Below, piece by piece: positions 1-24,669 of a DNA stretch of 60,000 nt; the first letter of the stretch is position 1; each line of letters opens with the position of its first letter. The notes beneath the pieces are model-generated. The model made no database searches, was not told the DNA's origin, and worked only from the letters and a program-made list of their open reading frames with translations. This stretch comes from Owenia fusiformis. Its lineage: Eukaryota; Annelida; Polychaeta; Sabellida; Oweniidae. The stretch lies in NCBI GenBank assembly GCA_903813345.2, contig CAIIXF020000004.1, positions 19,504,477 through 19,564,476 on the forward strand, read 5' to 3'. The position numbers and the translations under genes were made by a program.

Positions 1-246
1 TCAAAACATTCCCCAGGGATAAGTTCCGTTCAAATGCAGGGAGAAGATATTTAACCAATGCTTCAGTCAGGTGACGACATGGTCAGGAAGGTTAAATGAA
101 TAATTACTGTGATTAACGTATCATTCGATCATTTTCCTTAATTATCTCCATATGGTCAACGTTAGGATGTAACCTGCAATTCGACAATGCACATCTTGTA
201 TTTCCTGGACTTTGTAGTGACGATTTTATATTAAGGCTATATATAC

Positions 247-811
247 CATAGCCGTAGGCAGCGGGGGTTCGGTGGGTTCGAACGAACCCCCGGTCAGGAT
301 TTCCCAAAATATCATTTTGGGGAAAAATGCACATAACCAGAAACATCAAATCACTGTGCTATTTGAAAACTACATATATATATATATGAGCAGTAAATGA
401 ATTGATGTTTGTTTTGGTGAACACGAGAGCCTTATCATAGTGAAGTTACACTTCCCTCAAAACGGTTGGCAACCTTAGGCACGGGATGAGATTTTGGGAA
501 GACCCCAGAGCATGAGATTTTACATTTAGAAATAACAATAATTTCGCACAATTAACTTAAAAGCTGCTTCTTCTCGGACAAAATAACCCATCTTGGGCAA
601 TGGCTAAATCAGTCCTTTGTAGGAATTTTGTTTTAAGCCAGTTCTGGTCCAATACGAAGTTATTGAAAGTTATTGAAAACAATGCTAAGACGTCCCATAC
701 TCCGAATGATTTTTACAACATTGACGAATAAATATCTGGAATTGTCGTAATACTGATGAAACACATGTTCTTTCAAATGTGTACATCTTTGTTTTGTTTT
801 TATTCCTAACA
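247..811 (+). repeat. dispersed repeat family R1, copy 1
   Basis: A block of about 560 bp starts at CATAGCCGTAGGCAGCGGGG and runs to about the TGTGTACATCTTTGTTTTG stretch. It recurs in the same orientation at about 35061-35625 with a few percent differences and small indels. The head contains a GGTTCGAAC core that resembles a pol III B box, so a SINE-like origin is possible but unproven. No coding capacity is visible. Bases 1-246 upstream hold nothing recognisable. Confidence 0.7.
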
Positions 812-888
812 TGTGAAACTGATGTAGAGTTTTGTAGTTGGAATTTTCTGTACATCGACTAACACTGTAATATGACATGATTATTAAT

Positions 889-1613
889 TAACGTATACAT
901 AAAAATATTGGGTAAGACTTGAGATAATGTATGCGGCGCCAGTCAAAATTGAAACTTCTGATTGGGTTCGAAGCCGAGATGCCCGGATATGCCCCAGCAA
1001 AAGCCGGAATTCACGTGATTTTTCACGAAGAAGGGGCGGAGTTTAAGCGAGATCCATCGAGACTTCTCCATTTAAGGAAAGTGTCAGTCCGCTTATAACT
1101 CCGCCTTTTTGCCCTAAATGGAGAATGCCATTTTCGAAGGGGTCTTTTTTAGGGGAGATTTTCATCGGTTTTTTCCTAGATCTTTGACGTTTATGTAGTT
1201 AGTTCAACCATTCTTTGTCAGTGTACACCTCTCGCCAATATTCATCTTAATAACCTATTGCCGAGTAATTTATTTTTTTGATTTGACAAAAATTCGATCA
1301 GAAACTACCTATTACGAAAAACTCCGGTGATATATTTTGGCTTGGTCCAAGGGGCCCGTCTTAAGTGCGTGTTGAATTAAATGGAGCCCGGGTGTCGTAG
1401 TGATGAGTTTGAATTATGTCGATTATTCGATTGTTAACGTATACATAAAAATATTGGGTGAGACTTGAGATAATGTATGCGGCGCCAGTCAAAATTGAAA
1501 CTTCTGATTGGGTTCGAAGCCGAGATGCCCGGATATGTCCCAGCAAAAGCCGGAATTCACGTGATTTTTCACGAAGAAGGGGCGGAGTTTAAGCGAGATT
1601 CATCGAGACTTGT
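889..1613 (+). repeat. pair of near-identical 180-bp direct repeats
   Basis: Two copies of about 180 bp lie at about 889-1070 and 1435-1613. They share the run from ACGTATACATAAAAATATTG through GATAATGTATGCGGCGCCAG to the GGGGCGGAGTTTAAGCGAGA end, with only a few substitutions. Each copy carries GGTTCGAAGCC, a good match to a tRNA-type B box, so they may be SINE-like units. The spacer is unrelated to the repeats. They could also be terminal repeats of a small element, but no target-site duplication was found. The stretch 1614-2387 shows no recognisable gene. Confidence 0.6.
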
Positions 1614-2387
1614 TCGTGTCAATCGTGTCAATCCCTGCATTGCTTATTGTTAACCCCACCTTTTTGCCCATATATGGAGATGGAGATGCCACTTGCGAGC
1701 GTGAACAGTTCAGTCTAGAAATTTCTTAAGCGATGTCTTTCTTCGATTTTTCTACACGATATCTCGATAATTAGTGGACATATTTGTACCATTCATTCGT
1801 CAAAATTAGGGTATCGCTGGAATACATATTTCCAATCTGTTGGTCAATAGATTTATTCATTGATACTGGCAGGAATTAGATCGTAATAAACATGCTAAAA
1901 TTGTAAAACTTGGAACGTTTGACAGTAATCTCCGAGTAATGTATGAATTGCATCAGGAGAAAGCAGGAGAAAAGCTGGGACAGTCTGTTGTGTGGAGTTT
2001 GCAAAGCAATCCCGGATATAAATGACGTCATCTTAGCAGTTTACATGGTTTCGAAAAGTTTTAGTACTGGGTTTATTTTTGAACGATTCCTCGATTTAAT
2101 CTAAGATATGTTTACATTTAACTTACAAAGGACAAGTTTGACATAAGATAACATGGATACCGATTCATATTTTTTCCAAACTTCCACCAACCCTTCTAGA
2201 AAATTATTTTTTCAAATTGAACAACATTCAATTTAGCTATAGTCTACCAGCCTACCGTACCTACTGAGTATTTGTATTCTTTCGTCACACAGTTTCATGT
2301 GTATTGCACTGTTTAATCTTCACATTGATCTATATCTATAATATCCTGTACCAGGACTATAACAGATAATCGTGGATTGAATATTAG

Positions 2388-2667
2388 TTTGGGGACAAAT
2401 GAACTCTTCTATCAAGTCGGTCTGATTCTTATCAGCCAATTGATAGTTTTGATTTTTTGTCAGCCCAATCATGCATCAATAAGTCTATGTTCAATATGCT
2501 TGAGCAATTTTCTGAAAGAATGACGGAATGTATTGCAACAGGTTCAGTGGCTTTGGGGACAAATGAACTCTTCTATCAAGTCGGTCTGATTCTTAACAGC
2601 CATTTGATAGTTTTGATTTTTTGTCAGCCCAATCACGCATCAATATAGTCTATGTTCAATATGCTTG
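2388..2667 (+). repeat. tandem duplication (period 164 bp) next to a TATA box
   Basis: The segment from TTTGGGGACAAATGAACTCT to TTCAATATGCTTG occurs at 2388-2502 and again at 2552-2667 with few differences. A unique insert of about 50 bp separates the copies. The second copy ends 4 bp before a strong TATA box at 2671, so the duplication lies in the likely proximal promoter of a + strand gene. Confidence 0.75.
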
Positions 2668-2670
2668 TTA

Positions 2671-2745
2671 TATATAAATAAACATCGATCTTCGGCGAAG
2701 ATAAAGTAAGAACAACATATATATCCGAGAAACATGTTGGTAAGT
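2671..2745 (+). promoter_or_regulatory. putative TATA promoter and tiny first exon
   Basis: TATATAAATA lies at 2671-2680. About 54 bp after it comes ATGTTG followed directly by GTAAGT at 2740-2745, a consensus splice donor. This layout suits a very short first exon (Met-Leu, phase 0). The downstream FABP exon 2 needs a phase-1 partner, so at least one more exon would be required to link them. The promoter call is an inference from the motif and its spacing. Confidence 0.35.
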
Positions 2746-3042
2746 ACAGTATTTCATTTATAATGGCAGAAAATCAAATTGAATCGAAATCGAATTTTCA
2801 ACTTTTTCAATTTTTTTTCGTTCGATTATTTTGATTTTCAATTTGATTTTTACATTCTATCTTCTTCGTCCTGCGGGACTGTACTAGGCATAGGCCCGGA
2901 ACATGTATAACATTGAGTCAAATTCACTTATAGAACATGCTGTAAGCTTTATTTCTTTACATTTTTACGGGCCTATGCCTGGGCTATGATTCTAGGCCTA
3001 GACTACTACATGTAGATCTATAGGACTTAGACTAGCCTAAAG

Positions 3043-3297
3043 CTAGAGCCTTAGATCATCTAGCTCTTTCAGAGGCTGTGACTGATCTGTTAGAAGAATC
3101 AACTGGATCAGTCCATTTTTAAGAAATAAGGGGAGTTCTGTAAAATCCAGTTTATTGAAATTGTCTTTGAGATAAAGTAATCCGTTTATAATGATTTTGA
3201 AAACGTTATCCAAAGAGTGATTGCGTTCAAAGAATACATGTACAACAGCCAATATAAATCCTTGTATTAGAAACCGGTTTGTCTTGCTTTGTTTCAT
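3043..3297 (-). CDS. unrecognised leucine-rich ORF, possible exon or gene fragment
   Basis: This 84-codon minus-strand ORF starts MKQSKTNRFLIQGF and ends in KELDDLRL. It is rich in Leu, Ile, Asn and Asp with amphipathic-looking spacing, and it has no repeat character, which is unlike most chance ORFs here. A stop codon lies just upstream of the Met, and no clean acceptor is seen at its 5' side. I do not recognise the family. It could be a decayed exon, part of an unknown element or chance. Confidence 0.2.
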   Translation of the reverse strand: MKQSKTNRFLIQGFILAVVHVFFERNHSLDNVFKIIINGLLYLKDNFNKLDFTELPLFLKNGLIQLILLTDQSQPLKELDDLRL

Positions 3298-3661
3298 TTG
3301 TAGGATATTTCATATGCCAAGCTGTGTGCTATTACGTTATGGGGAAATTTAGATGCCAATTTTTCCTTATTATACACAAATAGAAGATCCTGAAACTTCA
3401 TCCATAAATGTGGAATTGATTTGTCAAAATAAAAATCACCCTTTTATAAATGTGTGACGATCTATAATATACTTATGCTATATAACAGTTAGAGGTGTTG
3501 ACACAACGATCTCGAACCTGTGAACCCTTGAGTATTATTCCGGGATCGGGCCTTTTATACTAAACGGTGAGCAACACCAGAAACGAGCGTTCGATTTGCT
3601 AAACGATATGCGTCACCCTTTAACATGCCATGTAAATGCTGCTTCCATCAAATGATTTCAG

Positions 3662-4505
3662 GTGTTGGTTTTGCAGCGCGCAAGATAGGAAGTGTGACAT
3701 CAACGCATGAACGAATCATTAAAGATGGCGATTCCTGGACGTTGAATGTCACGTCGACATTTAGGAATACTCAAAGTATTTTCAAACTGGATGAAGAATT
3801 TGATGAAGTAACTGCTGATGGAAGGAAATGCGTGGTTAATATTTTTTTCCTATTGGGGAATGAATAAAATCTCCGATCATTCTGATACTGTCAGTTTTCG
3901 ATACTTTTTTTGTTAATCTGTCTATGCTTTTAAACATTTTTAGTTTAGGCTACCATATTTTTCAAATCGTATCCTAGATTTTTTATTTTTCTAACACATG
4001 ATATGGCTTCACCTGTTTCCAGAGTACATTCTCTATTAAAGACGGGAAGCTTGTGAAACACCAGAAAGGCCCAGGAGAATCTATCATTACAAGAGAACTT
4101 GTGGACGATGACACTATGATACTGGTAAGGATTACTAATATCACCATGATCATCATCTGGTAGTCGCCAACTCAGAAGGCTATAATAGTCGCCAACTCAG
4201 TATACTAGGTGTCCACCGATCATTTAAGGCTCAATATCTACACCTTTGATTTGCTTAAATATTCCCACAGAAGATTCCAAGTTTATTCATGTTGATGGTG
4301 TAGTTATTGTGCGGTTCAATTCAAATACTTCACATTATCTAGATCTGATTTAGGTTGATAGGAGTGATAGGATAAAATATATTTAATTCGCGATGTACTA
4401 ACTCTGGATTTGCTTTATTGCTCTTTATTCATCTGTCTTCAGACAATGGTCCCCGTGGGAAATGAGGAAAACACCAGTTCAAGAACATTCAAACGTGACA
4501 AATAA
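3662..4505 (+). CDS. fatty-acid-binding protein (FABP/CRABP family), exons 2-4
   Basis: FABPs are small intracellular ten-stranded beta-barrel carriers of fatty acids or retinoids. Three exons fit the conserved family structure. Exon 2 is 3662-3834 (173 nt, phase 1 start) and gives VGFAARKIG, then DGDSWTLNVTSTFRNT and the hallmark EEFDEVTADGRK. Exon 3 is 4023-4124 (102 nt) and gives STFSIKDGKLVKHQKG and ITRELVDDDTM. Exon 4 is 4443-4505 and gives TMVPVGNEENTSSRTFKRDK, then TAA. Acceptors (CAG/AG) and donors (GTTAAT, GTAAGG) sit exactly where the 173- and 102-nt family exon lengths predict. The ligand-binding Arg-x-Tyr of the last strand appears here as Arg-Thr-Phe. The exon for the N-terminal F-x-G-x-W region is not found upstream in the window. 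It may sit in a distant segment or be lost, in which case this is a pseudogene. Confidence 0.88.
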
Positions 4506-4506
4506 A
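4501..4506 (+). terminator. AATAAA overlapping the FABP stop codon
   Basis: AATAAA overlaps the TAA stop of exon 4. If used, it would give an extremely short 3' UTR. It may simply be coincidental in this AT-rich DNA. The stretch from 4507 to about 5330 shows no gene. Confidence 0.3.
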
Positions 4507-5329
4507 CAATCATTGGAGAGCTTAAGTTACACGTTCAAATTACGGTGAGCATAACTACTACAAATGTAAATCGTTCCGGACTTCTTTTCCACAACCATTT
4601 GGACTCATTTTGTAGGGGAATGAGATGAGACATTCATCAGAATGGCCCAAAAACATACTACAATTCAATCATTTAGAAAAATACATACACTAACTTTTAC
4701 CTAAGACATTCTTTTTCATACCCCCGTGTCTATTTTGGCGATCGTGCCATCATATATCATATTTATCAGTTAACTAGGTTTATACAAAAACCATTTTATA
4801 ACGTGGAACACTATTCACTACAATATTCAAATATCTGTACCTTCAATTTACCATAAATGACCGATATGTACAAACTGGACTTGTCTTATAATCACTATAT
4901 AGGTGAACGATTGCGAATTGTACACTTAACACTTTCGACGTGATAAAAATAACAATTTGGAATTGTCTTGTATATGGTATTTATACGTTCTGTTGCTTGG
5001 TGAATTGTCTATGCTTCTGAAAAAATGCATTTAGTATGTTTATGTTTTAGAGGGTTTTTGTAATTACTATTCACGATCAGTTCCTCGAAACAAGTGCCAC
5101 GAATATACTTTTTAAAGTGCTGACAAAAATATGTTCTTTGAACATTTTGAGAGAGAGAGGGACCACAAGATTTATTTAGGCTTGGCGTTCCATTTCGTGA
5201 AAATCCAATGCTGTAATTAAACTCGCTATATACCTAATAACGCACAGTTCATGGGTCAATAAAAAGATGATTGAATCCATGTTTTGCGGGCATTGATCGT
5301 ATTTCGATAATCAATGATGATCGTATTCT

Positions 5330-5720
5330 TTTCAAAATATATTTGGGGCTCAAATTAATCCCTCAAACGGTTTGGCTGGAAACCTGTAGACGAGCCTTGA
5401 CAGACAAGATTTTAGGACGGAAAATCCAAAATGGCCACCTTATCATTTACCCAGAATGCCGAAAAACTAATCAGTTCTAAACTTTTATAGGTAGAAACAT
5501 CCCGGAGAATTTCAATTGAATCCCCCAAACGCAGTTTGGCTGGAAACCTGTAGACAAGCCTTGACAGACAAGATTTTAGGACGGAAAATCCAAAATGGCC
5601 GCCTTAACATTTACCCAGAATGCCGAAAAACTAATCGGTTCTAAACTTTTTTAGATAGAAACATCCCTGAGAATTTCAAATGAATCCCTCAAACGGTTTG
5701 GCTGGAAACCTGTAGACAAG
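5330..5720 (-). repeat. 162-bp satellite, about 2.4 copies, reverse orientation
   Basis: The motif ACAAGATTTTAGGACGGAAA plus AAAATGGCC recurs with a spacing of about 163 bp. It is the reverse complement of the satellite units at about 42190-42830 and 51720-52760. Open frames here encode only repeat-derived peptide (DKILGRKIQNG), which recurs at the other arrays, so these are not genes. Confidence 0.85.
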
Positions 5721-5906
5721 ATTATTCGGGACGCCCGCCCCTGGCAAACTGATTACAATATAGCACCTTAGGGTAAAAAGGATAATCAGGATAAAAAGGA
5801 AGTAGGGCGGTCGCCACCAACGCCCTCTCCCTTCGGACTGGGTTTAATCTTACTCAATGAAAACTTGGATGGAAGGATTATACACTTTAACCTGCGATAT
5901 AACAAC

Positions 5907-5998
5907 TTATAATATTGATGGAAACGTAACTTGACCTTATTTCCAATACCTCCAGATTTTCCTAATTTTTTCCCTCAATTACTATAGGTCGAAAATTG
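5907..5998 (+). mobile_element. solo end of the TATTGATGGAAACG inverted-repeat family
   Basis: The block from TATTGATGGAAACGTAACTT to GGTCGAAAATTGATGATTA matches the left arm of the MITE at 27014-27449. No partner arm is seen nearby, so this is a truncated or solo copy. Confidence 0.65.
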
Positions 5999-6246
5999 AT
6001 GATTATATTATATTATTTGTTTTGCGTCCCTTTGTTTGCAATATTTTAAGCAAATCAGAAAAAACAATCACTTCCAAATAGCAACCCCAAGGGTCTGAAC
6101 GTACCATCGCATTTCGTGAAATCAGAATCGGAAATGGAAGACAATTAAATGTGCGTCAAAATTTTAATTAAGTACGCATGTCCATCCGTCCGTCCAGACA
6201 ATAACTCAAGGCACCATTGGACCAATATCGTTTAAATGTATGTGTA

Positions 6247-6820
6247 CAGTGGGGGACAAAAATAAAACTCAACGTTCACAAGTTGTCACAATGAGCTTAT
6301 TTCCAAGTTTCGTGTCTCAAACTCTCCAAAGCGGTAGAAAAATAATTCCCGTTCACTAAAGTAGCACAATAAATGAATCCAAAGCTTCATACCTGCAAAT
6401 AATGGATAAATCCCTACCAAATCGAATGAATGTTTTCATGAATCGCCATGTTTGTTATCCAAGGACGGTTGACTCCCAGAATGCAACATCAGTTAACCGT
6501 ATTTACTCATGACAGGTTTCAAAATGTCGGAACAGCATTTTGAAAGCTGGCACGTGTCATGTTGCATTCTGGGAGCCAATCCTCCATTCCGGTGCAATCG
6601 GGCGACAAAATCACCTCAACATTTGAAGAGTCGGTATAACATGTGAATATCCAATTCAACTTTTGAAGTTCTTATTTGTCATTAGGGACACAAATCCCAC
6701 TATATTTGGACTTACTAAGACGGAGAAAATAGAGCACTGAATACACTGAGGTAAGAATTTATTACATGTGCGACAGCATGTAATTTTCATAGCTTTTGCA
6801 ATTCTTTATGATCCCCACTG
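6247..6820. mobile_element. mariner-like MITE, 574 bp, TA target duplication
   Basis: The left end CAGTGGGG and right end CCCCACTG are exact inverted repeats, each flanked by TA (6245-6246 and 6821-6822). CAGTG-type ends with a TA duplication fit Tc1/mariner-derived MITEs. Inside is a second, unusual inverted repeat: CTCCCAGAATGCAACAT near 6471 against ATGTTGCATTCTGGGAG near 6557. No transposase ORF is present. The next kilobase (6821-7811) holds no gene. Confidence 0.7.
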
Positions 6821-7811
6821 TATATGGCCCATGGGAGCACAAGTTCTGCTCGAAAGCCGATTTTAAGAATATTTAAATATATATTTTAAGTATTGTTACT
6901 ATGTTTTGAATGCAAAAAAATATATAGGATATCGATTAATTTGAAAATTTAAATGTTTAAAAAACCATTTTGCAATTTTACGATTGTTGCTGTAACTGGG
7001 AAGAGTAATAGGCTATGGAGCGATTTTTTCATATTCATAGATATAGTAAGCATGGCGCATTGGCTAGGTGGCCATTTTGAGAAGTGGCCTCTATTTTAAA
7101 GTGTGTTATTTTACTTTTTTACTAAAACTTGAAAAGTAGTGGAACGATTTTGTGGTCAAAAGTTCGACCGGATTTGCTACACCTCGATGTTGCTATGTAG
7201 TTTTGAAATCTTTCATATTTATGTTTAATAAATATAGTAAATGTGCTCGTAATAACCTTATGCCCTTAAAAATGTATTTATTCAGGGGGGACATTCGGGG
7301 ACCCGAGTGGACTAACCCCCTCAAATAGGATACAAAACTGTCCTCGTTATGAAACATTCCCTCATATCATATTCCCGAGGACGAAAATTGAGGTTTTTAA
7401 AATTATGAATAAAAGATGTCACTACCACAAGCACTAAAGGAAAGGCCAGGGATGTCCAAAAATAATCACTTTGTCTGGTCTTCAGCGAGTTCACTGTGGC
7501 CAACTCATTCGTGTATACCATACGTCATTGATATGAAAACACATTCAGTGATATTGTTAGGGCGAATATTTTGTCGCTTTTTGGGTAGGCAAATAGATTT
7601 AATTTGTGTCTTCACCTAAGAAAATCCAAAGGTCGATGTTTGTAGTTAACAGATTTTCCTTGATTAACTTTGAAAACAATAGCTACACATGGCACATTAG
7701 AGTTCAGTTGTACCATACAGCCATAACACAGGTCTACGGTCTTCTGAAATTTTACCTAAGCATCAGTTGTACCCAGTTTTGTTTAATGTAGTAGGACATG
7801 TATGATACAAA

Positions 7812-8288
7812 TCAAAGTGCCGTAGTGAAAATGGGAGCAAATGTGACCAAGTGACAAGTGACTACACTTTCCCTATCTACACTGTCACTAGGAGGTCTAT
7901 CTCTAGGCGTAGCTGGTGCTTGGTTTAGAAGCCAAGATGGGTAGCCACAACGAGAGAGAGCTCGAGTGATATGGGCCTGCTCATCCTTAAGCTTAGTAGA
8001 GTTAGACACTATCTCTGTGACTCGTTTGTTTAACGTCCTAACTACACCTCTTTTTGTTGTCAAGGGGTGATGAGAATCAAATCGTAAGTAAAGGTCCCTA
8101 TGTGTTGGCTTACGATACACACTTTTATCTAAAAATCTGTCTGCACTATCCTTACATTTCACTAACTCTGTAACAGTGTCTAGAAAAGGTAACTTGTCGT
8201 CCTTAAGACTTTCACTGGTGAATTTGATATCGGGATCAATCTGGTTGATGAAATCAGTGAATTCATCAACATAGTCCTTGTCTAGCAA
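7812..8288 (-). mobile_element. Penelope-like element reverse-transcriptase fragment
   Basis: The 158-codon ORF carries the thumb-side signature of Penelope-like and related reverse transcriptases: EFTDFINQIDPDIKFT, then KLPFLDT, then KSVYRKPTHRDLYLRF-SHHP and RGVVRTLNKRV, followed by ALSRCGYPSW. Penelope-like retroelements encode this RT, often with a GIY-YIG nuclease. The catalytic palm (YxDD) would lie upstream of residue 1 and is missing. The C-terminal endonuclease is also missing, since the frame runs into unrelated sequence after the GYPSW block. It is a truncated relic. The + strand next to its 5' edge carries a degraded hammerhead-like motif. Confidence 0.8.
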
Positions 8289-8349
8289 CTACACAGGAGT
8301 AAAACCCAAACCAGGTCAAGGGTCAGCCCATTTCCCGCCAATATATCAT

Positions 8350-8380
8350 CTTGACAAAGGTAGTAGCTGCTACCGAAAGC
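8350..8380 (+). ncRNA. degraded hammerhead-ribozyme-like core
   Basis: The sequence reads TTGACAA, then a GGTAG...CTACC stem, then GAAAGC. This matches the hammerhead layout CUGANGA - stem II - GAAA, except that the essential G8 position reads A. Hammerhead motifs are known from terminal repeats of Penelope-like elements, and a Penelope fragment lies 60 bp away. The strand is opposite to the RT frame. Activity is not expected with the G8 change. Confidence 0.3.
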
Positions 8381-9112
8381 TCGAAAAAGTAAGTTATTTT
8401 GGTTAGTGATTTGAGGAAAGTAATATAAATTAATATTCGATTTCACCACAAACATCCACATAATAAATATTTTATATTACAATAGTTGTACTTTATTTAT
8501 AACTAAAATAACTTACATGTGTACATATACAAGATCTTATGTTGATATTTTCAACTTTCACTATCAAAACTTGAGTATCATTTTAAACGAAATATGCATT
8601 GAAGTTTTGTTGCATCAGTTTGTAAAATGACATCCTTTCAATTTCCTCTTACATTAAAATGTGCGTTGCGGATTGTTCCCACTAAAAATTATTCATGCCC
8701 TAGACTTTTGGTTTTTAATTTTTAAACTGGGAATGTTTATATTCATATCTAGAGATGCTCAGGATTGACACAGCAGCAGTACAAGTCGACAATACTAAAT
8801 TTATTATCTATTATCCTTACATCCAGTTCTATTTACAATAATGAATTTCACTATATGGAGAAAACCAGATTTTCTTGACACTAAAGGCTAAGTCATTAGA
8901 AATTGAATGTAGTAGTAAATGAGAAATTGCAAAAACTAGATAGGTAATCCCACAGATTTTATAAATACACGAACAAGATACTATGATAAAATACTAGTAC
9001 AAGGACCCACTTCTATTTACAATGTCCACACACTTCTTAGTGGATTCAGAGAAGATACCGCTACCAAATCTGTCAGTACTAGCAAATGAATAACAGTTAC
9101 AGATAGAGATAT

Positions 9113-9118
9113 TTTATT
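9113..9118 (-). terminator. poly(A) signal of the DDX5/17-like gene
   Basis: AATAAA on the minus strand lies about 40 nt beyond the helicase stop codon (9157-9159). Another AATAAA lies at 8492-8497, so alternative 3' ends are possible. The interval 8391-9090 holds no gene and is probably downstream or 3'-UTR sequence. Confidence 0.5.
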
Positions 9119-9156
9119 TACAATGTCATTGATCTCTAGAGCAGACCTTTTAATGT

Positions 9157-23724
<14,568 letters not shown>

Positions 23725-23840
23725 AGTAGTTTGTTTGTTGATGAGATATCTTTTAAATGTGGTTCTGTGTGTTGTAAAATCGAATTTCTGCGGCCGGTTT
23801 CAGTCTTTGTTAGCGCACCTCGAGGTTTATTAGGAAAAGG
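23725..23840 (-). promoter_or_regulatory. helicase 5' UTR and likely core promoter region
   Basis: Immediately upstream of the ATG (minus strand) is a short leader with no upstream ATG close by. Further upstream are CpG-containing stretches: GCGGCCG around 23790 and GCGCACCTCGAGG around 23813. No TATA box is seen, as is common for housekeeping genes. The transcription start is not determinable from sequence. Confidence 0.4.
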
Positions 23841-24332
23841 GTGTAATCACGGTGATGTCATCATAAAATCTATCCGCGACAGTGCTTCATTGAAAACCAT
23901 TTGATGATTTTTATGTTTGGTCTTCTGTGTGAATTATCATTCGTATTACTTGAATGTAAAATATTATAGTCTGGTTTATTATAATCAATGTGAAAGTCTT
24001 TTTTAACTTGAGTACTTCCTTGCACTATTTGAAGCCGTACTACACATTTAGCAATCCGCCACTGATGACGTATTTGCACTAGAAAAACGAACAGAATATC
24101 CGTTTGCTTTATCAAGGGACAAAGGAGAATCGTAGCCTGATTTGCGTTTCTGACATCTAAAGCACTGACACAGAAATGTCAATATGATTTTTAAAAATAC
24201 AAAATAACCTCACATTTATGAGGGTATCGTTTTATAGATCTACTACTTCAGTGGTGTCTATTATAAGCTTAGTAATCATGGGCGTAGCGCCCGGTACGCT
24301 ATGGCTGGCCATCTGGACCAATGTATCGTCAT

Positions 24333-24630
24333 ACTTTTAACGCCGTAAAATCTACTTTTAACGCCGTAAAAACGATTTTATACGCTGTAAAGAATTACTT
24401 TTACGCCGTTAAAAACGATTTTGTACGCCGTTAAAATTCATTTTGAACGCCGTAAAAACGATTGTATACGCCGTAAAGAATTACTTTTTACGCCGTCAAA
24501 AATTATTTTTACGCCGTTAAAAATTATTTTTACGCCTTTAAAAATTATTTCTTACGCCGTTAAAAATTACTTTTTACGCCGTTAAAAATTACTTTTTACG
24601 CCGTTAAAAATTATTTTTTACGCTGGGTAC
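24333..24630 (+). repeat. TACGCCGTTAAAAATTA minisatellite (about 13-14 units)
   Basis: Units of about 19-23 bp read TTTTTACGCCGTTAAAAATTA with small variations. Each unit is nearly its own reverse complement (TTTTACG-C-CGTTAAAA). The 3' units are most uniform, which suggests recent expansion there. The flanking sequence has GTACGC motifs at both ends (CCGGTACGCTATGG and GGGTACGCACAGGCGTACC). It lies about 0.6 kb upstream of the helicase start. Confidence 0.85.
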
Positions 24631-24669
24631 GCACAGGCGTACCAGATCGTTCCGTCTTACCCCACTTTC

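Noticed and set aside
245-300. tRNA-like GGTTCGAAC segment
   Set aside because: No cloverleaf can be drawn around it. It belongs to the R1 dispersed repeat.
2470-2536. SERMTECIATG frame ending in phase 1 before GTTCAG, as a possible FABP exon 1
   Set aside because: It lacks the F-x-G-x-W motif, lies partly in the tandem-duplicated segment and has a weak donor. The resemblance is probably chance.
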